From Sphingorhabdus contaminans (lineage in GTDB: Bacteria; Pseudomonadota; Alphaproteobacteria; Sphingomonadales; Sphingomonadaceae): a DNA stretch of 64,000 nucleotides. The stretch is from assembly GCF_007280415.1 (NCBI RefSeq), contig NZ_VKKU01000002.1, positions 1 through 64,000 on the forward strand, read 5' to 3'. Within the stretch, counting starts at the first letter, position 1, and each line of letters begins with the position of its first letter. This document shows, one piece after another, positions 27,211 through 36,134 of the stretch. The notes beneath the pieces were generated by a model. That model was not told where the DNA came from and ran no database searches. It was given only the letters and a program-made list of their open reading frames with translations. The position numbers were made by a program, and so were the translations under genes.

Positions 27211-29682
27211 TTAGCGAGGTTTAAACGCGACCGGTCCCAGTTTTGATCGAGGTAACGCGCCGCGGGTGACAATCAATCGCTGGATTACAACTCCGCGATC
27301 CACGGCCCAAATACGAACGCGCAGTTTACCGGCTGCTTCGGCGTGGTGTCTGGTTATGGCGACACGGATGTTATCAGCGACCGCTGTACTCCAGACATTC
27401 GCATCACCCTTCATGAGATCGGCAATGACCGGCGTACCGTCGTTGATCGAAACGGCGTAACGCAGTTCCCCAGAGCCGAGCACATCGAGCGAGGGTGACG
27501 CATAAACAGCCAGGTTGAACTCGCCGCCTGCACCCAATGCAATATCATAGTCGAGATATGGCCCTGTCGTCAGGGTAAAGGATTCGCCCGACTGTGGGAA
27601 CAAAGCCACGCCTCCTGACCAATGTCCTAAGTTGGGAATTATGCGCCATTCGGTAGCACCTGCCGCACCGGTACGCGTAAATGAAGGGGCATCGATAACG
27701 ATGAGTCCGTCATCCTCCAGAAACATCGCCTGGTCTTTCACGGGGATGGCACGAGGTCCGCTACGAACTTTTCGGTCTGGCCGCCATGAAACTGGGTCGG
27801 GCAACACGTCCTTTTCGGGCTGCTGCCATCCCGTATAACTAATGTGGGTCTGGCTCATCATATCCTGCCATTTCCCGTTTTCGAGTGCCTCATATCGCTG
27901 GCGTATCGCATGGTCATTCGCAAAAGCGAGCTGGGCGTCATGCATGCGGCCTTCTGCAACGGAGCGGTACATTTTGTGCAGATTCGCCATGGCTTCGATA
28001 GGGTGCTGCACCAATTGGTAGAAGGCGCTCTTATATTGCGGACTTAGCTCTCCGGCAATTTTCTGGGCACGCGCATCCATGTCGCGATATTCCGACGCGA
28101 TGCGCTCTGCTTCATCATCATCGTCTGTTCGGTAATAGTAAGCATCAATCAATTCGGGTTTGCGCCGCGCATTAATCCGGCTGCTGTCGCGTAAGAGCGA
28201 GGCGATGTCTTCCGCATGTGCAGCGCCAAATTGTCGAGACGCCCAGCGGCGATAATAATGGGGGAGCACTTCCAAAGGAATTTGGTCGGGATCCCAGGCA
28301 AACTCCAGAAAAAAGCTGATCGGGAGCTCCATCGGTTTGATGTCCCCGACATTAGCAATCCAAAGTGTATCGGCACCATGGGCGCGAGCCATAGACATCT
28401 GTTCCCATACACGTTCGATCTGGGTGTTATTCAACCATTTGTAGTTGCGCGGATCGCCTACATAATCGAAGTGATAATAGACACCGAAACCACCCGCGCG
28501 GCGCTGCCCGGCTTTGGGCAACCGACGGATATTGCCCCAATTATCATCGGCAAAAAGCAGAAGGACATCATCCGGAACCTGCATTCCTTGATCATAATAG
28601 TCCTGCACTTCTTTGTATAAAGCCCACATCTGAGGCGTTTTTTCCGCAGGCAGTCCGGTCTCTTCGGCAATCATTACCCTTTGGTCCGATACAATCCTTT
28701 CCAGCAAATTTATGGCGGTTGTTTCCGACATAGGCTCGTCGCCATCGCCGCGCATACCGATAGTAACCATACGGTCCTGACCATTGGACCGGGTTATGCC
28801 GTCCCGCCAAAACCGCTGCAGAACTTTGCCATTGGTCGCGTAATCCCATTTTCCCGACTTCGCACGCTCCCACTCGACATGCGCGCGCATCATCGGTTCG
28901 TGGTGGGAGGTGCCAAGTATAATTCCCATGTCATGGGCGAGTTGGGCGCTTTGCGCGTCATCCTGCCAAAGCGACTTGCCCCACATCGCCGGCCAAAGAT
29001 AATTGGCCTTTGAACGCAGCAGCAAATCAAACACCTGCTCGTAAAAATCTGCGTTCACGCCACCAAATTTTTTACGCGCCCAAGTGCCGAGCGCTGGTTC
29101 TTCATCATTGATGAAAATACCTCGATACCGCACTTTCGGGGCATCGGCTCTCCGTCCGGCCGTCACATAAAGTTGCCGCCGCTTTTGAACAGGAATGTCA
29201 GCCCACCAATGCCATGGCGACACCCCGATGCGAGCGGATATATCATATATCCCATAGACCGTACCTCGCCGGTCAGCCCCGGCAACAATCAGTGCGCGCT
29301 GAACTCCGCGCATCGGGTTGTCAACGACCTGCTGGACATAGGCCTCCCATTTCCCTTCGACCCCTGAAACGTCCAGTTTGCCTTCTTTAACCAGTGCGTC
29401 AATCAATGCACTTTGTCCGAGCGTTCCTACCAATATCGGCATGGGTCCGGCTCTTGGCGCGGGGTTTGCCGAAACGCGTGCGATATCCTTTTCTAGATTT
29501 GCGGCAGCCCGCTTGACTGCCGGATCCCCCGTAGGTTCGGCAATGACTTGTGCTGCGATACTATCTTCAACAAGGACAATCCCATCAATCTGATAATCCG
29601 AAACGACTTCCACTTGCTGCGATGGTTCTGCCTGTGCAGTTCCGCAGAACAGCAACAGCAGAACCGCCAGCAACCGGATCAT
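27211..29682 (-). CDS. Secreted glycoside hydrolase family 115 (xylan alpha-1,2-glucuronidase)
   Basis: The 823-aa protein has a signal peptide (MIRLLAVLLLLFCGTAQA). A GH115 body follows, with characteristic stretches VRYRGIFINDEEPAL, NYLWPAMWGKS, LGTSHHEPMMRAH and FADDNWGNIRRLP, and a C-terminal beta domain. Family knowledge: GH115 enzymes remove (4-O-methyl)glucuronic acid from internal as well as terminal xylose units of glucuronoxylan. Its ATG overlaps the TGA of the esterase gene (ATGA), so deacetylation and deglucuronidation enzymes are made together. It is convergent with xylA. Confidence 0.92.
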   Translation of the reverse strand: MIRLLAVLLLLFCGTAQAEPSQQVEVVSDYQIDGIVLVEDSIAAQVIAEPTGDPAVKRAAANLEKDIARVSANPAPRAGPMPILVGTLGQSALIDALVKEGKLDVSGVEGKWEAYVQQVVDNPMRGVQRALIVAGADRRGTVYGIYDISARIGVSPWHWWADIPVQKRRQLYVTAGRRADAPKVRYRGIFINDEEPALGTWARKKFGGVNADFYEQVFDLLLRSKANYLWPAMWGKSLWQDDAQSAQLAHDMGIILGTSHHEPMMRAHVEWERAKSGKWDYATNGKVLQRFWRDGITRSNGQDRMVTIGMRGDGDEPMSETTAINLLERIVSDQRVMIAEETGLPAEKTPQMWALYKEVQDYYDQGMQVPDDVLLLFADDNWGNIRRLPKAGQRRAGGFGVYYHFDYVGDPRNYKWLNNTQIERVWEQMSMARAHGADTLWIANVGDIKPMELPISFFLEFAWDPDQIPLEVLPHYYRRWASRQFGAAHAEDIASLLRDSSRINARRKPELIDAYYYRTDDDDEAERIASEYRDMDARAQKIAGELSPQYKSAFYQLVQHPIEAMANLHKMYRSVAEGRMHDAQLAFANDHAIRQRYEALENGKWQDMMSQTHISYTGWQQPEKDVLPDPVSWRPDRKVRSGPRAIPVKDQAMFLEDDGLIVIDAPSFTRTGAAGATEWRIIPNLGHWSGGVALFPQSGESFTLTTGPYLDYDIALGAGGEFNLAVYASPSLDVLGSGELRYAVSINDGTPVIADLMKGDANVWSTAVADNIRVAITRHHAEAAGKLRVRIWAVDRGVVIQRLIVTRGALPRSKLGPVAFKPR

Positions 29683-31628
29683 TGTATCCCGATCTCAAAA
29701 GGTCCTGCTGGCAAACCGGCACTGTCGTAAAGATTACAGAGCGGCGCATCGCCCCAGCAATAACGGACGCGGTCAATGTTGCTGTCCGGTGCTTCGATTG
29801 CCACGCTTTCACCCTGAACCGCTGCTTCAGCAAAACGACAAACGCTGGAGCCTGTCGTGCAGATTTCAAACGCGATCGGGGCCAACGCACTGTGAGTTAC
29901 CAATTGGCCGTCAATGCCTGCAAACTGCACCAAGATTTGATTACCTTGCCGAATGGCCGAGGTGGGGACCGGGCCGTTCGCGGTAACGGGCTGCTTGTAG
30001 ATGTGGTGCCGTGCTAGACGAGCCAAACGCTGACCTACAATCTGCTTGTTTGGCGGATGGATATCGTCATTTTCCCCGACATCGATGGTAATGGCCAGTC
30101 CCGAATATTTGTCATCGCGTACTGCAAGACGCTGCGCTTCGCGTAGATCGGACCAGCCTGAATTGCCGGGCGCAGTTACTGGCTGGCCAAAATTGGGAAG
30201 TTGCACGACAAGAAATGGCAACTCGGCATTCTGGAACTTTGCCCGCCAATCCGCCATCAAGGTTGCGAGCAATTCCCGGTAAGGCTTTGCATTTCCCGCA
30301 TTAGACTCTCCTTGATACCAGAGCACGCCGCGCAATCTGTAAGGCGTGAGTGGTTCGATCATTGCGTTGCCGATCGTCGTTAGGCCACCAATTGCAAGCC
30401 AAGGCGCGCGGGGAGGATCACCTGCTCCCTTGGGTGCCTTGCGGAAAAGCCAGCCGTCACCCAGGCCAATCTTGCTTCCATCTTTTAATTCCAAGCTGAT
30501 GACTTCTGCAGGTCCAAACATCCCACCCATGTCCCAGCCGCTATAGATGTTGGTCACAATATCATTCTGACCGGCTTTCAACATTGCAGCCGGAACGACA
30601 TAGTCGCGGTTCGTTCCCCAACCAAAGCTCTGGGCCAGCGGTTTGCCGTTCAGCCAGGTCATGTCGATCTCGTCGATCTGGCCAAGATGCAAAACAGTTC
30701 CGGACTTTGCCTGCTCCGGTGTCAATGTGAAGGATTTGCGGTACCACAGCATACCGTTGTGCTGCGCGAGTTCGCTATCGCCCCATTTCTTCCAATCGCG
30801 CATGGGCGTTGGTGCTGCTGTCCACCCCGACGGGTTCTTGTCCAACCAAGGATTTGGTTCTTGCGGAAAGCTGCTTTTCCACCATCTTTCCCAGCTTTGA
30901 CCGAACGCCGTTTGGGCAAGCTTTTCATCCATCGCATAGCTGCGCAGCAATGCCACCTCCGGGCCCTTGCCTGTCTTCGCCAGGGCATCAGCACCAATCC
31001 AGGATTCGATCGCCGAGCCTCCCCATGATGCGCTGATGAGACCGACAGGCACCCCGATATGCGGCTGCAGCTCGCGCGCAAAATAATAACATGCCGCCGA
31101 GAAATCGCCTGCATTTTCAGGGTTGGCAGTTTTCCATGCCCCACCTTGCGGCAACTCGGCAACGGGTGCAGGTGAACTTGCCCTTGGAACGGTGTAAAGA
31201 CGAATTTCCGGATAGTCTGCACGCCGAATTTCCGCGTCGGCATTCATTGACGCCTTTACTTGCATTTCCATATTCGACTGGCCCGAACAAAGGAAAACGT
31301 CCCCGAAACTGATATCGTCCAATTGTTGCACTGTGCCGCTGTCACTGGCGACGCTCATTTTATATGGCCCACCAGCCTTCATAGGAGGCATGGACACGCG
31401 CCATTTGCCACGGGCATCTGCGGTCGTTCGAACAGAATGATCTGCGATCGTAACAATGACAGCTTCCGACGGTTCTGCAGTACCCCAAATGTCTATTCTC
31501 TGATCTCGTTGCAAAACCGCATGATCGGTGAAAATACTGTGAAGGGCGGGCTTGGCGATCGCAGCTGGCGCTGTGGCCGAAAAGCACATCGCAGCGCAAA
31601 TCGACAGATGGCATCGCGTCATAATCAT
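29679..31628 (-). CDS. Secreted SGNH-type acetyl esterase (sialate O-acetylesterase/acetylxylan esterase-like)
   Basis: The 649-aa protein has a signal peptide ending near AAIAKP. It carries an SGNH hydrolase split by a beta-sandwich insertion, as in sialate-O-acetylesterase-like enzymes. Motifs seen are the Ser nucleophile block FLCSGQSNMEMQ, LWYQGESNA and the catalytic DDIHPPNK. The inserted ~150 residues (LWYRKSFTLTPEQ...) resemble a GH2-type sugar-binding jelly roll. In this locus it most likely removes acetyl groups from xylan; CE6 assignment is likely but not certain. The start at 31628 has AGAGAGGG upstream and the operator at 31656 just beyond. First gene of the esterase-GH115 operon. 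Confidence 0.87.
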   Translation of the reverse strand: MIMTRCHLSICAAMCFSATAPAAIAKPALHSIFTDHAVLQRDQRIDIWGTAEPSEAVIVTIADHSVRTTADARGKWRVSMPPMKAGGPYKMSVASDSGTVQQLDDISFGDVFLCSGQSNMEMQVKASMNADAEIRRADYPEIRLYTVPRASSPAPVAELPQGGAWKTANPENAGDFSAACYYFARELQPHIGVPVGLISASWGGSAIESWIGADALAKTGKGPEVALLRSYAMDEKLAQTAFGQSWERWWKSSFPQEPNPWLDKNPSGWTAAPTPMRDWKKWGDSELAQHNGMLWYRKSFTLTPEQAKSGTVLHLGQIDEIDMTWLNGKPLAQSFGWGTNRDYVVPAAMLKAGQNDIVTNIYSGWDMGGMFGPAEVISLELKDGSKIGLGDGWLFRKAPKGAGDPPRAPWLAIGGLTTIGNAMIEPLTPYRLRGVLWYQGESNAGNAKPYRELLATLMADWRAKFQNAELPFLVVQLPNFGQPVTAPGNSGWSDLREAQRLAVRDDKYSGLAITIDVGENDDIHPPNKQIVGQRLARLARHHIYKQPVTANGPVPTSAIRQGNQILVQFAGIDGQLVTHSALAPIAFEICTTGSSVCRFAEAAVQGESVAIEAPDSNIDRVRYCWGDAPLCNLYDSAGLPAGPFEIGIQ

Positions 31629-31655
31629 GGAAAACCCTCTCTTCTCCGACTCTGT

Positions 31656-31669
31656 TGGTAACGCTACCA
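31656..31669. promoter_or_regulatory. LacI-type operator (site 7 of 7)
   Basis: TGGTAACGCTACCA, with one change (AACGCT for AGCGCT) from the consensus, is 27 bp before the esterase start and 49 bp before the divergent cupin-like gene. It can therefore link that gene to the xylan regulon. Confidence 0.82.
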
Positions 31670-31718
31670 TTTTCGCTTTTTGCTGTTAAGTGATTTTGAA
31701 CAGGAGCAAGATGTCCGC

Positions 31719-32726
31719 ATGGTAAACCACCCCACACCGGTAGCATTCCGTAAAAATGTGACGAGGCACATTTTCGAGGAGGAGATTCTGCCACATGGCG
31801 AGCCAATGATCCTCAAAGGATTGGTCGCCCAGTGGCCCATCGTCCAAGCGGCACGTCAATCCCATCGCCATCTGGGCGGTTATATTAAAGAATATGATAG
31901 CGGCATTGCGGTCGAAACATATGTTGGTCAGCCCGCGATGAATGGCCGCTATTTTTATAATGAAGATACGGACGGGTTTAACTACGAAAAGGGCGAGACG
32001 ACATTTTCCCATATTGTCGACCAACTGCTGCTGACGGCTGACGGGCCCCCGCCATTGATGATCTATGCCGGTTCCGCACCATCAGGCGCGACGATGCCGG
32101 ATTTCAACGGGCAGAATCCTATGCCGCTTCTGAACGCCAAAATTGAACCGCGTTTGTGGTTAGGTAACGCATCTCGGGTTGCCGCACATTATGACAATAG
32201 CCGAAACATCGCATGCTGCATCTCTGGCACCCGACGCTTTACTTTGTTCGCGCCTGAACAAATCCGTAATCTTTATGTTGGCCCGTTGGAATTCACCATG
32301 GCCGGTCCTCCGGCAAGCATGGTTGATTTCCACGATCCCGATTACGAGCGTTACCCGAAATTTCGCGAAGCAGAAAAAGCTGCTCTGGTTGCCGATCTGG
32401 AGCCTGGTGATGCAATATATATACCTTCGCTTTGGTGGCACCATGTCGAAGCAAGCGGTCCGCTTAACATGCTCGCAAATTATTGGTGGATGCCCTCGGG
32501 CGCAGGTCAGGCATTCGAAGCCGTGCTGTTGGCGCTGATGACCATCCGAGACCAGCCGGAGCCCGAAAAGCAGGCATGGCGTTCATTTTTTGACCATTAT
32601 GTTTTCAATGCCGACGCAACACATGTTGCAGACCATTTGCCGAAAAGATGGCAAACTGTAACCGGCCCCAAGTCGCCTGGTCGGGATGAGTTTATACTAG
32701 ACTATATTCGCAAACAGCTCGGTTAG
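31719..32726 (+). CDS. Cupin_8/JmjC-like putative Fe(II)/2-oxoglutarate oxygenase
   Basis: The 335-aa cytoplasmic protein has a cupin-like JmjC fold. The iron triad H157-x-D159 is in AAHYDNS, with distal H241 or H242 in WWHHVEAS. LEPGDAIYIPSLWWHHV is the hallmark of the FIH/cupin_8 group, which hydroxylates proteins or small molecules. Genes of this type recur near TonB-dependent receptors and halogenase-like genes, with unknown substrates. It is divergent from the esterase-GH115 operon across operator 7. ATG 31719 was taken; AGGAG lies 12 nt upstream, which is long, and TTG 31680 is the in-frame alternative. Confidence 0.8.
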   Translation: MVNHPTPVAFRKNVTRHIFEEEILPHGEPMILKGLVAQWPIVQAARQSHRHLGGYIKEYDSGIAVETYVGQPAMNGRYFYNEDTDGFNYEKGETTFSHIVDQLLLTADGPPPLMIYAGSAPSGATMPDFNGQNPMPLLNAKIEPRLWLGNASRVAAHYDNSRNIACCISGTRRFTLFAPEQIRNLYVGPLEFTMAGPPASMVDFHDPDYERYPKFREAEKAALVADLEPGDAIYIPSLWWHHVEASGPLNMLANYWWMPSGAGQAFEAVLLALMTIRDQPEPEKQAWRSFFDHYVFNADATHVADHLPKRWQTVTGPKSPGRDEFILDYIRKQLG

Positions 32727-32749
32727 CTTCCGCCAGGTCGCCCCGGCGT

Positions 32750-33619
32750 TCAGAGTGTCTTTATAATCCCGGAAAAATCCATTCCGCCGGAACCGTCTCG
32801 GGCAAATGCTTCGTACAGCGAGGCCGCTTTTTCGCCCATCGGCACTATGGCATCGACCGAGGCGGCCGCTTCCATCGCGAGTTTAAGGTCCTTCAGCATC
32901 AATGCTGCGGCAAAACCGCCTTGATAGCCATTGTCCGCCGGACTTTGGGGACCGACGCCGGGTACCGGGCAATAGCTGGTCATCGACCAATTCTGGCCCG
33001 ATGCCTTGGACGAGATATCGTAAAAAGTCTGGAGATCGAGGCCCAGTTTTTCGGCCAGTTTGAATGTTTCGCACGTCGCAATCATGGAGGCACCCAGCAG
33101 CATGTTGTTGCATATCTTTGCCGCCTGCCCTGCGCCGCTAGCGCCAGCATGGATGACTGCTTTACCCATGGCAGCCAGTATCGGCTCTGCCCGTGCAAAT
33201 GCGTTGTCCGTGCCACCTACCATGAAGGTCAATGTGCCGCCATTCGCAGCAGCAATACCGCCCGATACAGGTGCGTCGACCATTTCGTAGTCCGCGCTTT
33301 CCGCCGCTTTCGTTACCTTGCGCGCAGTGTCGACATCAATTGTGGAGCAGTCGAGGAATAACGCGCCTTGCGGGGCATGGCCGATTACATCCGCGCCATA
33401 CACAGCGTCGACAATGGCTCCGTTGGGTAACATCGACACAACGGCTTCGGCATCGGCGACCGCTTCCTGCACTGTGCCGAACACAGCGCAACCATTGTCC
33501 TTTGCGCGGTCCAGAGCCTCGGGCGAAAGGTCAGATGCGCGGACTTCATGTCCGGCTTTCACAAGGTTGGCGGCCATTCCGCCGCCCATGTTACCGAGTC
33601 CGATAAATGCGACTTTCAT
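32750..33619 (-). CDS. mmsB: 3-hydroxyisobutyrate dehydrogenase
   Basis: The 289-aa protein has the N-terminal NAD-binding motif FIGLGNMGGGMA. The substrate-binding motif is DAPVSGGIAAANGGTL and the catalytic Lys is in GQAAKICNNMLL. It oxidises 3-hydroxyisobutyrate to methylmalonate semialdehyde in valine breakdown. It begins 5 bp after mmsA, which performs the next step. Length is normal. Other beta-hydroxyacid dehydrogenases share these motifs, but the mmsA pairing makes the call firm. Confidence 0.92.
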   Translation of the reverse strand: MKVAFIGLGNMGGGMAANLVKAGHEVRASDLSPEALDRAKDNGCAVFGTVQEAVADAEAVVSMLPNGAIVDAVYGADVIGHAPQGALFLDCSTIDVDTARKVTKAAESADYEMVDAPVSGGIAAANGGTLTFMVGGTDNAFARAEPILAAMGKAVIHAGASGAGQAAKICNNMLLGASMIATCETFKLAEKLGLDLQTFYDISSKASGQNWSMTSYCPVPGVGPQSPADNGYQGGFAAALMLKDLKLAMEAAASVDAIVPMGEKAASLYEAFARDGSGGMDFSGIIKTL

Positions 33620-33624
33620 GCAAT

Positions 33625-35121
33625 TTACCCCATTGTCGGAATGATAAAGGCATTGGTGCCGTCCGGTGAACCATCAGGCCAACGGGCGGTAATTTTCTTG
33701 ACCTTGGTCCAGAATTTGATGCCTTCCATGCCATATTGGTCGGTGTCGCCAAAGCCGGAGCGCTTCCATCCGCCAAAGCTGTGATAGGCGACCGGAACAG
33801 GGATAGGTACGTTGATACCCACCATCCCCACATTTACCCGCGCCGCAAATTCGCGCGCTGCGTGACCGTTGCGGGTAAAGATCGCAACGCCGTTTCCATA
33901 TTGATGCTTGCTCGGCAGCGCGAGCGCCTCTTCAAAACTGGACGCACGCACCATTTGCAGCACTGGACCGAAGATCTCTTCCTTGTAGCTTTCCATATCC
34001 GTGGTGACATGGTCGAAGAGAGTCGGGCCGATAAAATAGCCTTCTTCATGCCCCTGCAGTTTGAAACCACGGCCATCAATAACCAGCTCACCGCCCTCGT
34101 CGACGCAGGTTTGAATCCAGCCCTCTACTTTCGCCTTGTGCTGAGCAGTGACAACCGGTCCATAATGGGCGTCGGCATCGGTAGAGATGCCCACACGCAA
34201 TGCTTCAATCGCGGGAATTAGTTTTGCCTTCAGACGTTCCGCGGTATCGTCACCCACGGGGACCACAACAGGCAACGCCATGCACCGTTCACCGGCCGAA
34301 CCAAATGCTGCGCCTGTAAGATCGTTGACCACCTGATCGAGATCGGCGTCGGGCATCACAATGCCGTGGTTCTTTGCGCCGCCCATGGCCTGCACACGTT
34401 TCCCCGCGGCCACACCTCGATTATAGACATAATGGGCGATGTCCGAAGAGCCCACGAAGCTGACTGCATTTATCGCCGGATGATCAAGGATGGCATCAAC
34501 CATTTCCTTGTCGCCATGCACAACCTGAAAGATACCAGCAGGCATACCTGCTTCCAAGAAAAGCTCGGCCAACCGGTTTGGTACACTCGGGTCACGTTCG
34601 GAAGGCTTGAGGATGAAAGCATTGCCGACACTGGTCGCCACGGCACCCATCCATAACGGGATCATTGCGGGAAAGTTAAACGGCGTAATACCTGCGCCAA
34701 TACCCAATGGTTGGCGCATCGACCAGACATCGATGCCTGGCCCTGCCCCTTGTGTATATTCACCCTTCAGCACATGCGGCAGGCCGCAGCAGAATTCGAC
34801 CACCTCAAGGCCACGCTGAATATCGCCCTTGCTGTCGGCGATCACTTTCCCGTGTTCGGCGCTCAACATATGTGCAAGTTCGTCCATATGCTTCTCGATT
34901 AGCACTTTGAAATCGAACATCACGCGGGAACGACGCTGAGGATTCATTGCTGCCCACGCAGGTTGCGCTGCTTGTGCGGCGGCTACCGCGGCATCCAGCA
35001 CGGACCGGTCACCCAGCACAACCTGCGCCTGAACGCCTCCATTATTGGGGTCCATGATATCGGCAAAACGCGTCCCTGCCACGCCTGCTCCGCCATGAAT
35101 GAAATGATCGACCTGCCGCAT
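33625..35121 (-). CDS. mmsA: Methylmalonate-semialdehyde dehydrogenase (CoA-acylating)
   Basis: A 498-aa aldehyde dehydrogenase. The catalytic Cys is in FGSAGERCMALPV, a signature of the CoA-dependent MMSDH group. ITPFNFPAMIPLWM and PVPVAYHSFGGWKRSGFGD are also typical. It converts methylmalonate or malonate semialdehyde, NAD and CoA to propionyl- or acetyl-CoA. AGAGGA is 7 nt before the ATG. It is the first gene of the mmsA-mmsB operon and divergent from a LysR regulator with palindromic sites between. Confidence 0.95.
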   Translation of the reverse strand: MRQVDHFIHGGAGVAGTRFADIMDPNNGGVQAQVVLGDRSVLDAAVAAAQAAQPAWAAMNPQRRSRVMFDFKVLIEKHMDELAHMLSAEHGKVIADSKGDIQRGLEVVEFCCGLPHVLKGEYTQGAGPGIDVWSMRQPLGIGAGITPFNFPAMIPLWMGAVATSVGNAFILKPSERDPSVPNRLAELFLEAGMPAGIFQVVHGDKEMVDAILDHPAINAVSFVGSSDIAHYVYNRGVAAGKRVQAMGGAKNHGIVMPDADLDQVVNDLTGAAFGSAGERCMALPVVVPVGDDTAERLKAKLIPAIEALRVGISTDADAHYGPVVTAQHKAKVEGWIQTCVDEGGELVIDGRGFKLQGHEEGYFIGPTLFDHVTTDMESYKEEIFGPVLQMVRASSFEEALALPSKHQYGNGVAIFTRNGHAAREFAARVNVGMVGINVPIPVPVAYHSFGGWKRSGFGDTDQYGMEGIKFWTKVKKITARWPDGSPDGTNAFIIPTMG

Positions 35122-35168
35122 ATGCTTCCTCTCTCGAATTAATCCCCCACTATGTGAGCCATTCTAGA

Positions 35169-35187
35169 ATTGCAGACAACCTGTAAT
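35169..35187. promoter_or_regulatory. Probable LysR-type binding site, mmsA/lysR intergenic region
   Basis: ATTGCAG-N5-CTGTAAT is an inverted repeat with one mismatch. It fits the T-N11-A layout of LysR operators and lies between the two divergent starts, about 48 bp from mmsA and 23 bp from the regulator. Confidence 0.65.
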
Positions 35188-35200
35188 ATTGCTACCATCA

Positions 35201-35216
35201 CCTGCAATTATGCAGG
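35201..35216. promoter_or_regulatory. Palindrome over the LysR-type gene start codon
   Basis: CCTGCAATTATGCAGG (arms CCTGCA/TGCAGG) includes the ATG at 35210. Its half-site TGCAG matches that of the repeat at 35169-35187, so the same regulator may bind both, repressing itself here. Confidence 0.55.
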
Positions 35217-36130
35217 TCAATGACTGGAACGATTATCGCGCGTTTATCGTCGTAGCGCAAACCGGGCAAATCGCACGGGCGGCGAAGAAAATGGGCGTCG
35301 ATGCCACAACCGTAGGCCGCAGGATCCGAAGGCTCGAAGGCCAGATTGGCTATACTTTGTTCGAGCAGACCCGCGAAGGGCAAGCGATAACGCAGGCTGG
35401 CGAAAAGCTCCTCAACGCCATCGAGGTGATGGCCGCGGCAGCCGATGCGGTCCAGCCAACAGCTCCAAGAGGAAGCGGTCTGAGCGGAACCTTACGGATC
35501 AGTGTTTCAGAAGGATTTGGTTCTTGGTTCCTGACCAGGCACGTCCCTCAATTTGTAGAGCGTTATCCTGAACTCCAACTTGAAATTGTTGCCAGCAGTG
35601 GCTTCCTCAGCCCGTCCAAACGCGAAGCCGATATTGCGGTTGTCCTTTCGCGCCCGAAGGCGGGACATGTGATCGCACAGAAGCTGTCCTCTTATCAGTT
35701 AAGGCTCTATGCAAGCAAAAGCTATCTGGCGCGAAACGGCCAACCGGCGCGGTTAAAGGAACTGGGCAATGAACATCATTTGATCGGTTATATCCCCGAT
35801 CTCCTTTATGCGCCTGAGCTAAACTATCTGGACGATCTGGTACCCGGATTGACGCCCGATATCCGCTCGTCCAGCATCATCGCCCAACATAGGCTTGTCG
35901 CGGTAGGGGCAGGCATTGGCGTGTTGCCCTGCTTCATCGGCGACATGGATGATACACTTACTTCGATTTTTCCGGAGACCAGCATCAGCAGGAATTTTTG
36001 GTTGGTGACGCACAAGGACAACCGTTCTCTCGAGCGTATAAAGGCGGGCAAAAACTGGCTGATGCAGATCACTCGCCAAAATGCCGACCTTCTCAATCCG
36101 GCCTCTTCTGCACTTGGTGACCGTATTTGA
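35210..36130 (+). CDS. LysR-family transcriptional regulator
   Basis: The 306-aa protein has an N-terminal winged helix-turn-helix (FIVVAQTGQIARAAKKMGVD, TTVGRRIRRLE) and a LysR substrate-binding domain (SGTLRISVSEGFGSWFL). It is divergent from mmsA and so probably controls mmsA-mmsB. The start at 35210 has no recognisable ribosome site and lies inside a palindrome; TTG 35189 is the only upstream in-frame option. Its stop is 4 bp from the convergent monooxygenase gene stop. Confidence 0.88.
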   Translation: MQVNDWNDYRAFIVVAQTGQIARAAKKMGVDATTVGRRIRRLEGQIGYTLFEQTREGQAITQAGEKLLNAIEVMAAAADAVQPTAPRGSGLSGTLRISVSEGFGSWFLTRHVPQFVERYPELQLEIVASSGFLSPSKREADIAVVLSRPKAGHVIAQKLSSYQLRLYASKSYLARNGQPARLKELGNEHHLIGYIPDLLYAPELNYLDDLVPGLTPDIRSSSIIAQHRLVAVGAGIGVLPCFIGDMDDTLTSIFPETSISRNFWLVTHKDNRSLERIKAGKNWLMQITRQNADLLNPASSALGDRI

Positions 36131-36134
36131 ATGT

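Noticed and set aside
27201-27238. GACCGG/CCGGTC as terminator between xylA and GH115
   Set aside because: Six-bp stem with a ~20-nt loop, overlapping the GH115 stop, no T-tract on either strand.
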